A stretch of DNA of 64,000 nucleotides, from the NCBI GenBank assembly GCA_964471825.1, contig CAYYKD010000005.1, forward strand, positions 62,001 to 126,000, written 5' to 3'. Every line of letters starts with the position of its first letter. Position 1 is the stretch's first letter. The DNA is from CAYYKD01 sp964471825. Its GTDB lineage: Bacteria; Spirochaetota; GWE2-31-10; CAYYKD01. The notes below the pieces were generated by a model. The model saw only the letters and a list, made by a program, of their open reading frames with translations. It was not told the origin of the DNA and searched no databases. Positions 44,635-52,857 of this stretch are shown one piece after another. Made by a program: the position numbers and the translations under genes.

Positions 44635-45174
44635 TTATTTTTTAGCTGATTTCCCTGCTTTCCGTCTTATTGTTTCTTCCAAATATTTAACACCTTTTCC
44701 TTTATAAGGCTCAGGTGGTCTCATTCTTCTTATGTTTGCTGCAACTTGACCTACAAGTTGTTTATCTATACCCTCAATTAGTAAATTTATATTATTATCT
44801 ACGGTAATTTTTATACCGGTTGGTATTGGAAAATGTTTAGGCATAGAATAACCCAAATTCAAAACTAACTTATTTCCCTCAACTGAGCTTTTATAACCAG
44901 TACCAATTATTTGTAATTTTCTAAGGAAACCGGTAGTTACACCCGTCACCATATTATTAATCATGACTTTATACAAACCATGAAGTGATTTTGTTTCTTT
45001 TAAATCATTCATTCTCGTTAAAGTAATAAGATTATCTTTGTAATCTACTTTAATTGATTCAGAGTACTCCAATGTTTGCTTACCTTTTGGACCCTCTACA
45101 TTAATTGTATTATTTTCTATTGAAACCTTTACACCCGCAGGCATTTTAATTGGCATTTTTCCAATTCTAGACAT
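44635..45174 (-). CDS. rplF: Ribosomal protein uL6
   Basis: This 179-residue protein from the ATG at 45174 (GGTGG five bases upstream) shows MSRIGKMPIKMPAGVKV and the C-terminal PEPYKGKGVKYLEETIRRKAGK, the conserved part near the sarcin-ricin loop. A three-codon longer reading from 45183 lacks a ribosome site. The 61-base gap before it, after rpsH, is the longest in the spc part. Confidence 0.97.
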   Translation of the reverse strand: MSRIGKMPIKMPAGVKVSIENNTINVEGPKGKQTLEYSESIKVDYKDNLITLTRMNDLKETKSLHGLYKVMINNMVTGVTTGFLRKLQIIGTGYKSSVEGNKLVLNLGYSMPKHFPIPTGIKITVDNNINLLIEGIDKQLVGQVAANIRRMRPPEPYKGKGVKYLEETIRRKAGKSAKK

Positions 45175-45235
45175 ACAGACCACCCTTTAAAATCTTTAAG
45201 TATTTACAATATTTTTTAATTTTTGTCAACTCTAT

Positions 45236-45634
45236 TTACCACAATGAACAAAGAAGCTCACCGCCAACTTTCTTTTCAACTGCTTTTTTTGTAGTTGTAA
45301 CTCCATGTGAAGTTGATATTACGACTACACCTATATTATTATATAGGGTACCAAGATCTTTATATCCTTTATAAATTCTTCTACCAGGCTTACTTATTCT
45401 TTTAATTCCATTAATTACAGATGAGCCATCTTCATTGTACTTTAAAAAAACTCTAATATATATCTTGCCATCTTCAGTTATTTTTTTAAAATTTTTAACA
45501 AACCCTTCGTTTTTAAAAATCTTAATAATTTCAAGCTTTTCCCTAGAAAGTAAAATATTTACTTTTTCTTTTTTTGACATCATTGCATTTCTTACTTTTG
45601 TTAACATATCACTAATTGGATCATGACAAGCCAT
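45236..45634 (-). CDS. rpsH: Ribosomal protein uS8
   Basis: This 132-residue protein binds helix 21 of 16S rRNA and is often the translational repressor of the spc operon. Diagnostic are DPISDMLTKVRNAMMSKKE, RISKPGRRIYKGYKDL and the C-terminal STSHGVTTTKKAVEKKVGGE. Confidence 0.98.
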   Translation of the reverse strand: MACHDPISDMLTKVRNAMMSKKEKVNILLSREKLEIIKIFKNEGFVKNFKKITEDGKIYIRVFLKYNEDGSSVINGIKRISKPGRRIYKGYKDLGTLYNNIGVVVISTSHGVTTTKKAVEKKVGGELLCSLW

Positions 45635-45651
45635 CTAATATCTCCTTTATT

Positions 45652-45837
45652 CTACCAAGATGATTTTAAAACACCCGGTATCTGTCCTTCGTTAGCTAAT
45701 TTTCTAAAACATATTCTACACATATCAAATTTCTTTAAATATCCTCTAGGTCTTCCACAGATGGCACACCTTTTTTTAATTCTTACTTTAAACTTTGGTG
45801 TCTTATTATACTTTTCTATTGAAGCTTTACGAGCCAT
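45652..45837 (-). CDS. rpsN: Ribosomal protein uS14, zinc-binding type Z
   Basis: This 61-residue short form carries C24-x2-C27-x12-C40-x2-C43 (CAICGRP, CRICFRKLA), the zinc-dependent version. It lies between rplE and rpsH as usual. Confidence 0.97.
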   Translation of the reverse strand: MARKASIEKYNKTPKFKVRIKKRCAICGRPRGYLKKFDMCRICFRKLANEGQIPGVLKSSW

Positions 45838-45847
45838 TTACCTCTCC

Positions 45848-46393
45848 TTATCTTTTAGCAAAAGGCATGTTAAAATGTGTCAACAAAGCCTTTGCATCAT
45901 TATCGTTTTTTGCTGAGGTGTTTATTGTAATATTTAAACCTCTAATTTGATCCAACTTATCAAAATCTATCTCTGGAAATATAAGAATTTCTTGAATTCC
46001 CATAGAAAAGTTACCTCTACCATCAAATCCGGACGCTTTTACACCTTTAAAATCCTTAACACGAGGTAGCGATATGTTTACTAATCTGTCAAGGAATTCA
46101 TACATCATAGCACCTCTTAAGGTTACTTTACAACCAATATCCATACCTTCTCGAATCTTAAAACCTGCAATAGACTTTTTAGCTTTTGTTTTAACTGCCT
46201 TTTGGCCAGCTATTGTTGTTAGCTGATCTACAGCCGATTCTAACTTTTTTTTATCTAAAACAGCTTCACTAACACCCATGTTCAATGTTATTTTTTCAAT
46301 TTTTGGCACTGTCATATTATTTGTAAGTTTAAGCTCTTCTTTTAATTTTGGAAATATTTCTTGTTTATACTTAACTTTCAACCTAGGTTCCAT
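45848..46393 (-). CDS. rplE: Ribosomal protein uL5
   Basis: This 181-residue protein binds 5S rRNA and P-site tRNA. It has KIEKITLNMGVSEA, VTLRGAMMYEFLDRL and RDFKGV-type DFKGVKASGFDGRGNFSMG. The ATG at 46393 has GGAG eight bases upstream; a TTG two codons earlier is less likely. Confidence 0.97.
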   Translation of the reverse strand: MEPRLKVKYKQEIFPKLKEELKLTNNMTVPKIEKITLNMGVSEAVLDKKKLESAVDQLTTIAGQKAVKTKAKKSIAGFKIREGMDIGCKVTLRGAMMYEFLDRLVNISLPRVKDFKGVKASGFDGRGNFSMGIQEILIFPEIDFDKLDQIRGLNITINTSAKNDNDAKALLTHFNMPFAKR

Positions 46394-46413
46394 ATTCAAT
46401 TCTCCTAATTATA

Positions 46414-46737
46414 CTAATCTATTGTTGAGTTACACTTTTTACAAAACCTTGTTTTTTCAGCTGTTTTCTCATCAATTCTAAACCCTACCCTTGTGCTTTT
46501 CTTACACTTTGGACATATGAGCATAACATTTGATATATCAACAAATGCTTCGATATCTTTTATTCCACCGGCTTGGTTTTGATTTGATCTTTTCATTGCT
46601 TTTTTGACTAAATTTAAACCATCAAGCATTACTCTGCCCTTATCTCTATTTATATCGATTACCTTTGAGCTTTTGCCTTTTTCCTTTCCTGCTATAACCT
46701 CAACAGTGTCGTCTTTTTTAATTTTTTTAAAATTCAT
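46414..46737 (-). CDS. rplX: Ribosomal protein uL24 with zinc-ribbon motif
   Basis: This 107-residue assembly initiator has the KOW motif GKEKGKSSKVIDINRDKGRV (about 17-36). The C-terminal part contains CPKC (near residue 76) and CKKC (near residue 99), a zinc-ribbon-like pair that many L24 proteins keep. Confidence 0.97.
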   Translation of the reverse strand: MNFKKIKKDDTVEVIAGKEKGKSSKVIDINRDKGRVMLDGLNLVKKAMKRSNQNQAGGIKDIEAFVDISNVMLICPKCKKSTRVGFRIDEKTAEKTRFCKKCNSTID

Positions 46738-46746
46738 AAATTTCTC

Positions 46747-47115
46747 CTATACTACTTCTGGAGCAAGTGAAATAATTTTCATATAATCATTATCTCTCAA
46801 CTCTCTAGCTACCGGACCAAAGACTCTAGTACCTTTTGGATTTTTGTTTGCATCTACAATAACTATAGCATTATCATCAAACTTAACATATGAACCATCA
46901 ATTCTTCGGTATTCTCTATTTACCCTTACAATAACGCCTTTAAGAATAGATCCTTTTTTGACTGAACTATTCGGTAAAGACTCTCTAACCGAAACAACTA
47001 CCTGATCCCCAATAGATGCATATCTTCGTTTACTTCCACCAATAACCTTTATACATTTTACAAGCTTTGCACCACTATTATCTGCAACCTTTAAAATACT
47101 TTCTTGTTGAATCAT
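46747..47115 (-). CDS. rplN: Ribosomal protein uL14
   Basis: This 122-residue intersubunit bridge protein has MIQQESILKVADNSGAKLVK, the conserved N-terminus, and FDDNAIVIVDANKNPKGTRV with PVARELRDNDYMKIISLAPE. Length is exactly typical. Confidence 0.98.
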   Translation of the reverse strand: MIQQESILKVADNSGAKLVKCIKVIGGSKRRYASIGDQVVVSVRESLPNSSVKKGSILKGVIVRVNREYRRIDGSYVKFDDNAIVIVDANKNPKGTRVFGPVARELRDNDYMKIISLAPEVV

Positions 47116-47127
47116 AAATAACCCCTA

Positions 47128-47385
47128 CTATTTTGCTCTGTTTAAAATTTCTACAACCCTACAAAACTTTTGCTTACTTAACGGTCTTGTATTTACAATC
47201 TTTACTTGGTCGCCTTCTTTACACTCATTATTTTCATCATGAGCTTTATATTTTTTTGTTTTTTTAATATATTTTTTATAAAGAGGATGCAGTATGTTAT
47301 ATTCAATCTTTACTACAACAGTTTTGTCCATTTTATCACTTACAACTGTACCTATTAAATACTTAACATCATTTTCAGTTTTCAA
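47128..47385 (-). CDS. rpsQ: Ribosomal protein uS17
   Basis: This 85-residue OB-fold protein binds 16S rRNA early in assembly. It has GTVVSDKMDKTVVVKIEYN, then YKKYIKKTKKYKAHDENN and the C-terminal TRPLSKQKFCRVVEIL. Confidence 0.97.
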   Translation of the reverse strand: MKTENDVKYLIGTVVSDKMDKTVVVKIEYNILHPLYKKYIKKTKKYKAHDENNECKEGDQVKIVNTRPLSKQKFCRVVEILNRAK

Positions 47386-47397
47386 TTTAATTCTCCG

Positions 47398-47610
47398 TTA
47401 TTTAATTTTATCTTTAATTGATTCTAGGTCTTTTAAATGTATTATAGTTTTAATCCTAGCAACATCTTTTTTAAGATACCTTAATTTTACCGGATTTTCT
47501 AAATGACTTGCAGCCTTCTTCATTCTCATTGAAAAAAGTTCTTTTTGTATTTTTTCCAAATCCTGCATCAACTCTTTTTTTGACTTTTCACTTAATTCTT
47601 TTGCTTTCAT
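47398..47610 (-). CDS. rpmC: Ribosomal protein uL29
   Basis: This 70-residue, two-helix protein lies by the exit tunnel. MKAKELSEKSKKELMQDLEK and ELFSMRMKKAASHLENPVKL identify it, with VARIKTII in helix 2. Confidence 0.96.
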   Translation of the reverse strand: MKAKELSEKSKKELMQDLEKIQKELFSMRMKKAASHLENPVKLRYLKKDVARIKTIIHLKDLESIKDKIK

Positions 47611-47623
47611 AATAACCCCTACC

Positions 47624-48037
47624 TTACAATGTCTCTCTTTTCACCATTTTCGTACTGATCGGAAGTTTTTGACCAGCTAACCAGAATGCTTTCTTAGCAA
47701 GCTTTTCATCACAACCTGATATTTCGAACATAATTCTACCTGGTTTTACGAGAGCAACATAATACTCTAAGTTTCCTTTTCCATTCCCCATTCTTGTTTC
47801 TGCTGGTTTTTTTGTATAAGGAATATCCGGAAAAAGATTTATCCAAACCTTACCAACCCTTTTTAATGTTCTTGTTATAGTTCTTCTGGCAGCTTCTATT
47901 TGTCTATTTGTAATCAACTTTGCGTCAAGCGCCATCATTCCAAACTCACCAAATGTAACTCTATTACCTCGTTGAGCAACACCATCAAATCTCCATCTCT
48001 GAGCCTTTCTATACTTAGTTCTTTTAGGCATTAACAT
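47624..48037 (-). CDS. rplP: Ribosomal protein uL16
   Basis: This 137-residue protein near the A site has PKRTKYRKAQRWRFDGVAQR, the N-terminal motif, and the conserved MGNGKGNLEYYVALVKPGRI. GGAG lies six bases before the first ATG, which is preferred over the one two codons later. Confidence 0.97.
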   Translation of the reverse strand: MLMPKRTKYRKAQRWRFDGVAQRGNRVTFGEFGMMALDAKLITNRQIEAARRTITRTLKRVGKVWINLFPDIPYTKKPAETRMGNGKGNLEYYVALVKPGRIMFEISGCDEKLAKKAFWLAGQKLPISTKMVKRETL

Positions 48038-48050
48038 AAACAGCTCCTAT

Positions 48051-48797
48051 TTATTCGTTATCATCGCTTGAATTCTTATCAGATCCCTGCTTTCTTGATT
48101 TCTTAATTAATTGTCCAGCGTCATCCTTAACATCTCTTTTTAGCACTTCATTATGGAAAACCCAAACCTTAACACCTGTTGCACCATAAGTAGTGTGTGC
48201 TGTGGACACGCCATAATCAATGTCAGCTCTTAGAGTATGCAAAGGCACTCTTCCTTCTTTATACCACTCTGTTCTAGCCATATCTGCACCATTTAATCGT
48301 CCAGATACCTGAATTCTAATACCACCAACACCAAACTTCTTTGCATCAGCCATTGATTTTTTCATAGCTCTTCTAAAAGGAAACCTTCCCTTGATTTGCT
48401 TAGCAACATTGTCAGCTATTATTTGAGCATCGATTTCCGGTTTTTTTATTTCCTTAATCTTTACTTCAATTTTTGACTTTGAAATTTTTGCAATTTCCTT
48501 TGTTAAAAGCTGTATGTTTTTTCCCTCTGGTCCGATTATAACACCTGGTCTAACAGAATTTATAATCACGACAACTCTTTCCGGTTTTCTTAATATCTCT
48601 ACCTTTGAAATTTCCGCACTAACTTTCTTATCCTTTTTATTTGACTCACCGCCAAAGTTAAAAGCATTAATAAGTTTTCGTATTTTTAAATCTTCATGCA
48701 ACGCTTTTGCATATGTTTTTTTATCTAAAAACCAAACAGAGTTCCAATCTTTTATTATACCTAACCTCAAGCCTATCGGATTTATTTTCTGACCCAT
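48051..48797 (-). CDS. rpsC: Ribosomal protein uS3
   Basis: This 248-residue helicase-ring protein at the mRNA entry has the KH type II domain (VVIINSVRPGVIIGPEGKNI) and the C-terminal domain GIRIQVSGRLNGADMARTEW. The last 15 residues form a Lys/Asp/Ser tail. Confidence 0.98.
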   Translation of the reverse strand: MGQKINPIGLRLGIIKDWNSVWFLDKKTYAKALHEDLKIRKLINAFNFGGESNKKDKKVSAEISKVEILRKPERVVVIINSVRPGVIIGPEGKNIQLLTKEIAKISKSKIEVKIKEIKKPEIDAQIIADNVAKQIKGRFPFRRAMKKSMADAKKFGVGGIRIQVSGRLNGADMARTEWYKEGRVPLHTLRADIDYGVSTAHTTYGATGVKVWVFHNEVLKRDVKDDAGQLIKKSRKQGSDKNSSDDNE

Positions 48798-48799
48798 AA

Positions 48800-49147
48800 T
48801 TAATTATTTCCTCCGTTATCTGAAACTTCTACAACGATATGACATGTTCTCTTAAGAATCTTCGCCGCTCGCCCTTTTGATATCGGGTGATATCTTTTCA
48901 TAGTTGAACCACCATCAACCAATATTTTTGATATCTTTAATGAAGTTTCATCACCTGACTTATTTAAACTTAAAAAATTCGATCTTGCAGAGTGTATTGC
49001 TTTTTTAAGTATTTTAGCACCCCTATTCGGCATTACTGATAAATAAATCTCAGCTTCTACAACCGGCTTTCCCCTTAATTCATTTGCAATCCTTCTCACC
49101 TTAAACGGTGAGATTCTTTGATATTTGCTTATTGCCCTTGCTATCAT
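48800..49147 (-). CDS. rplV: Ribosomal protein uL22
   Basis: This 115-residue protein has a beta-hairpin that lines the exit tunnel. Features are YQRISPFKVRRIANELRGKP, ILKKAIHSARSN and the hairpin part ILVDGGSTMKRYHPISKGRA. Only two bases separate it from rpsC and from rpsS. Confidence 0.98.
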   Translation of the reverse strand: MIARAISKYQRISPFKVRRIANELRGKPVVEAEIYLSVMPNRGAKILKKAIHSARSNFLSLNKSGDETSLKISKILVDGGSTMKRYHPISKGRAAKILKRTCHIVVEVSDNGGNN

Positions 49148-49149
49148 AA

Positions 49150-49428
49150 TTAACCCCTACCTTTTTTTTCTGACCCGCCATGACCCTTAAAAGTTCTTGT
49201 AGGAGAAAATTCCCCAAGCTTATGGCCAACTAAGTTTTCCGTTACAAACACAGGAATAAATTTCTTTCCATTATAAACATTTATTGTTAACCCAACCATC
49301 TCAGGGAATATAGTTGACCTTCTTGTCCATGTCTTAATTGGCTTTTTGTTACTGGTTTCTTTCGCCTCTATAACTTTCTTAAATAAATGCTTATCAATAA
49401 AAGGTCCTTTCTTTACACTTCTGGACAT
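49150..49428 (-). CDS. rpsS: Ribosomal protein uS19
   Basis: This 92-residue head protein is defined by MSRSVKKGPFIDKHLFKKV, TWTRRSTIFPEMVGLTINVY and KLGEFSPTRTFKGHGG. Confidence 0.98.
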   Translation of the reverse strand: MSRSVKKGPFIDKHLFKKVIEAKETSNKKPIKTWTRRSTIFPEMVGLTINVYNGKKFIPVFVTENLVGHKLGEFSPTRTFKGHGGSEKKGRG

Positions 49429-49438
49429 ATATATCTCC

Positions 49439-50266
49439 TTACTTCTTTCTTCTTCGAATAATCATTTTGCCTGAAGGCTTTTTAGGATTTCTCGTCTTGT
49501 AACCCTTTGTTGGTTTACCCCATGGTGTACAAGGATGTCTACCACCTGATGTTTTTCCCTCACCACCACCTAGCGGGTGATCAACAGGGTTCATTACTAC
49601 ACCTCGAACCTTTGGTCTTTTACCAAGCCATCGACTTCTTCCGGCCTTACCAATCACAACAATATTATGATCTATATTACCAACCTGACCTATAGTAGCA
49701 CGACAATTTTCATTAATTAAACGAATCTCACCTGAAGGCATTTTAATAGATACTTTAGTACCCTCAGAACCGGCAATCTGAGCAAATGTACCTGCAGACC
49801 TTGCTATCTGTGCACCTCTACCGGGCTCCATTTCAATATTATGAATGATAGTTCCTACAGGAATATTCTTAAGTTTCAAAACATTTCCTGTTTTAATATC
49901 AGCCTTATCTGACGTCACTAAAACATCATTAATCTTTAACTTTTCCGGTGCAATAATATAACGCTTATCTCCATCTTTGTAAAAAAGGAGAGCTATATTG
50001 GCACTTCTATTTGGATCATACTCTATAGAAACTACCCTAGCTTCAACATCCAGTTTGTTTCTTTTAAAATCAACAATTCTATATCTAGCTTTATGCCCGC
50101 CACCCTTTCTTCGTACTGAAATAGTACCGGAAGCCATACGACCACTACCACCCCTCTTACCCTTTGTTAAAGCCTTGAGCGGTTTATCTGTAGTTATCTC
50201 TTCAAATGTTAACGATGTTTTGAAACGCATCGTAGATGTTGTAGGATTATACCTCTTTATTGCCAT
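49439..50266 (-). CDS. rplB: Ribosomal protein uL2
   Basis: This 275-residue protein is essential for subunit joining and the peptidyl transferase centre. The RNA-binding part has GTISVRRKGGGHKARYRIVD. The C-terminal loop GVVMNPVDHPLGGGEGKTSG with GGRHPCTPWGKPTKGYKTR is fully conserved. Confidence 0.98.
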   Translation of the reverse strand: MAIKRYNPTTSTMRFKTSLTFEEITTDKPLKALTKGKRGGSGRMASGTISVRRKGGGHKARYRIVDFKRNKLDVEARVVSIEYDPNRSANIALLFYKDGDKRYIIAPEKLKINDVLVTSDKADIKTGNVLKLKNIPVGTIIHNIEMEPGRGAQIARSAGTFAQIAGSEGTKVSIKMPSGEIRLINENCRATIGQVGNIDHNIVVIGKAGRSRWLGKRPKVRGVVMNPVDHPLGGGEGKTSGGRHPCTPWGKPTKGYKTRNPKKPSGKMIIRRRKK

Positions 50267-50291
50267 ATATTATCTCCAATTTAAATATTAA

Positions 50292-50579
50292 CTATGCACC
50301 TTCAAATATACCTATTTTATCACCAGCTTTTATTTTAATATAAGCTTTTTTATATGAAGCTGTTAATCCAGCTTTATATCTGACTCTTTTTAACTTTCCA
50401 TCAACATTGATCATATTTACACTAACCACTGATACATTAAAAAGTTTTTGTATCGCTTCTTTTACTTGTATTTTATTAGCATTTTTATCAACGACGAACA
50501 CATAAACATTGTTTTTATCTCGCAAACCCGTGGACTTTTCCGTTACAACAGGTCTAACAATTATATCTTCTAACAACAT
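50292..50579 (-). CDS. rplW: Ribosomal protein uL23
   Basis: This 95-residue protein is the main docking site for SRP and trigger factor at the tunnel exit. It has IIVRPVVTEKSTGLRDKNNV and VFVVDKNANKIQVKEAIQKL, then FNVSVVSVNMINVDGKLKRV. Confidence 0.97.
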   Translation of the reverse strand: MLLEDIIVRPVVTEKSTGLRDKNNVYVFVVDKNANKIQVKEAIQKLFNVSVVSVNMINVDGKLKRVRYKAGLTASYKKAYIKIKAGDKIGIFEGA

Positions 50580-50594
50580 ACTAACACCTCATTA

Positions 50595-51224
50595 TTATTT
50601 AGCTAGGAAAACATTTAACTTTTGAGCAGCATCTTCTGACACCACCAAAACATCTGTATAATATAAAGCATGACAATTCATCCTATTGTAACTTAAACAC
50701 TTTACATTTGGCAAATTTCTTCCAGCTCTTTTTACGAATTCTGCATTTTGAACATCGTCTAAAACAACAACGAATTTCTTATTCTCAGCGAAATTCTTTA
50801 GGATACCAACAAGGTCTTTTGTCTTTCCTGAATCTACAGTTAATCCTTGAACTACACGAAGACCACCCTGAGACAACTTCATTGACAGCAAAGACCTATA
50901 AGCTAATTGCTTAACTTTTTTGGGCAATCTGATAGAATGATCTCTAGGAGTAGGGCCAAACGCTATACCACCGCCAACCCAAACCGGGCTACTTCTCTCT
51001 CCTGCCCTTGCTCTACCTGTACCTTTTTGCTTAAATGGTTTAGCACCGGTATAAGCAACCTCAGACTTAGTCTTTACATCATGAGTCCCTTGTCTCCGGT
51101 TAGCCAACTCAGCCTTAATCGACTCATATATAACACTTTTATTAGGAATAAGACCAAAAACAGCCTCATTTAACTCTATCTTACCAATCGATTTACCCGA
51201 AACATCATATTTATCTATATTCAT
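50595..51224 (-). CDS. rplD: Ribosomal protein uL4
   Basis: This 209-residue protein has an extended loop that reaches the exit tunnel: RRQGTHDVKTKSEVAYTGAK followed by PFKQKGTGRARAGERSSPVW. In enterobacteria L4 represses its own S10 operon; that control is not visible here. Confidence 0.98.
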   Translation of the reverse strand: MNIDKYDVSGKSIGKIELNEAVFGLIPNKSVIYESIKAELANRRQGTHDVKTKSEVAYTGAKPFKQKGTGRARAGERSSPVWVGGGIAFGPTPRDHSIRLPKKVKQLAYRSLLSMKLSQGGLRVVQGLTVDSGKTKDLVGILKNFAENKKFVVVLDDVQNAEFVKRAGRNLPNVKCLSYNRMNCHALYYTDVLVVSEDAAQKLNVFLAK

Positions 51225-51236
51225 AAAACACCTCTT

Positions 51237-51863
51237 CTAAGACCTTTTAACGGCTTTATTTATTAAAATTCTACTTCTTTTAGGCCCAGGCACCGCACCT
51301 TTAAGGAAAACAACACCTTGCTCTACATCGATCTTCGCAACCTTTAGGCTTTGAACAGTAACTCTCTCATTACCCATTCTTCCCGCTCTCTTTACACCCT
51401 TAAAGCCTTTTGAAGGTTCAGTATTTTGACCTGTTGATCCATTTTGTCTATGAAATTTTGATCCATGTGATTTTCTACCACCACTAAAATTCCACCTTTT
51501 CATTACTCCCTGAAACCCTTTCCCCTTAGAGAAACCGGTAACATCAACAAACTCAACTGACTCTAGGACCTCGACACCATACTCATCACCAACTGAAATG
51601 CCATCAAGCTTATCTACTTTGAATTCTTTTAAGAACGATAAAGGTTTTACACCATTCTTAAACTGGTTAATATAAGGCTTTGCCAACCTTGATTCTTTTT
51701 GCTCATCCACACCCAAAATCAACGCATTGTAACCATCTCTTTCAAGTGTTTTAAAACCAACAATGACATTCCTATCAATTGAAATAGCAGTTACAGGTAA
51801 AACAACACCTTTTTCATCAAACAACTGAGTCATACCTATTTTTTTACCAATCAAGCCATTCAT
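51237..51863 (-). CDS. rplC: Ribosomal protein uL3
   Basis: This 208-residue assembly protein starts MNGLIGKKIGMTQLFDEKGV. Its central loop RKSHGSKFHRQNGSTGQNTE near residue 130-150 holds the Gln that PrmB methylates in other bacteria. It is 25 bases after rpsJ. Confidence 0.98.
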   Translation of the reverse strand: MNGLIGKKIGMTQLFDEKGVVLPVTAISIDRNVIVGFKTLERDGYNALILGVDEQKESRLAKPYINQFKNGVKPLSFLKEFKVDKLDGISVGDEYGVEVLESVEFVDVTGFSKGKGFQGVMKRWNFSGGRKSHGSKFHRQNGSTGQNTEPSKGFKGVKRAGRMGNERVTVQSLKVAKIDVEQGVVFLKGAVPGPKRSRILINKAVKRS

Positions 51864-51888
51864 ACTTAAATCCTTATTATTCTAAATC

Positions 51889-52197
51889 TTAATATTGTTT
51901 AATATCAACATCGACACCAGCAGCTAACTCTAATCTCATCATAGCTTCCATTGTTCCGTCAACTGGCCGTATATCAATAAGTCTTTTATGCGTTCTCATC
52001 TCAAACTGCTCTCTAGATTTGATATTAACATGAACAGACTTTAAAACCGTATATTTATTAATTTCAGTCGGTAAAGGAATAGGGCCTGAAATTTCTGCTC
52101 CAGACTTTCTTACAACTCCGACTATAGACTTCGCAGCCTGGTCTACCAAATCAACATCAAACCCTCGTAACCTTACTCGTATTTTTTGCTCAGCCAT
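51889..52197 (-). CDS. rpsJ: Ribosomal protein uS10
   Basis: This 102-residue first gene of the S10 block also serves in antitermination complexes. It has QKIRVRLRGFDVDLVDQAAK, VRKSGAEISGPIPLPTEINK and REQFEMRTHKRLIDI. GAGGG is six bases upstream. A good promoter lies 43 bases before it. Confidence 0.98.
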   Translation of the reverse strand: MAEQKIRVRLRGFDVDLVDQAAKSIVGVVRKSGAEISGPIPLPTEINKYTVLKSVHVNIKSREQFEMRTHKRLIDIRPVDGTMEAMMRLELAAGVDVDIKQY

Positions 52198-52239
52198 TTC
52201 AATCCCTCTTAATTTATCGCTCTTAATTATGTGCGGACG

Positions 52240-52268
52240 AATATATCATAACAACACAAATTAATCAA
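52240..52268 (-). promoter_or_regulatory. Promoter of the S10 (rpsJ-rplQ) operon
   Basis: On the minus strand TTGATT (52268-52263) and TATATT (52245-52240) are separated by exactly 17 bases, about 43 bases before the rpsJ start. Together with the tuf terminator upstream this shows that the S10-spc-alpha series has its own promoter. Confidence 0.7.
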
Positions 52269-52473
52269 GCATTTTTTATAATATTTTAAACTCATGATGA
52301 GTTAATTACTCACAACCACGCAAACCTACAATAAACTCTAAACAAGATACAAAGCTAACTAAAAAAAGCTATATAATGTATGAATATTTTGAATTCATAG
52401 ATTATGTAAATTCAAATATTTATTCTACTTTGCAATAAAACTAATACAAAAGATAAATAAATATCAATAATTA

Positions 52474-52708
52474 GAGGCTCTTCCAAAAATAAATTTTGAA
52501 TTTTTGCGAAGAATATTTTTTTGAAAAACAAAGAAAAGTGTGTCAAAAAAACTCGAGAATAATTACACTATTTGAGTTTGCACCGGCTTATGTACCTCAT
52601 GTCCACGCCGGTATACCAAACACCCTGTTTATATTTTACAGCATTTTGACGCGTGTTTAACAAATAAAAGATTAAGCAAAAAACTAAAGAGGTTTTTGCA
52701 AGAGCCTC
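52474..52708. mobile_element. MITE-like foldback element, type C
   Basis: This 235-bp element has 9 identical terminal bases (GAGGCTCTT) and inverted ends matching at 15 of the first 16 positions (GAGGCTCTT[C/G]CAAAAA). An exact ATTA duplication lies on both sides (52470-52473 and 52709-52712). Inner dyads include ACCGGC...GCCGGT and GTGTGTCAAAA...TTTTGACGCGT. It has no reading frame. Its ends relate it to copies A and B, but its centre is different. Confidence 0.85.
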
Positions 52709-52802
52709 ATTAACTAAAAAAAATTAATCATATTTTAGAATCAAAGAAATTTTGTATCCATGAATCTAAATTCAATCAATCTAAATTTAAATTTCCATAA
52801 GG

Positions 52803-52840
52803 AAAAAAAATCACCGGATTTATTCTTCCGGTGATTTTTT
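52803..52840. terminator. Rho-independent terminator of the tuf operon
   Basis: TCACCGG (52811-52817) pairs with CCGGTGA (52828-52834) around a 10-base loop. The minus-strand transcript has a run of eight T after the stem, and T also follows on the plus strand. It lies about 20 bases beyond the tuf stop. Confidence 0.9.
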
Positions 52841-52857
52841 TAAACCATCACAAAATA

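Larger units (their letters stand above)
52198..52857. other. Spacer between tuf and rpsJ
   Basis: This 660-base gap separates two ribosomal protein operons that otherwise run together. From right to left it holds the tuf terminator, element C (52474-52708), AT-rich filler, and the rpsJ promoter. No gene is recognised in it. Confidence 0.7.
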
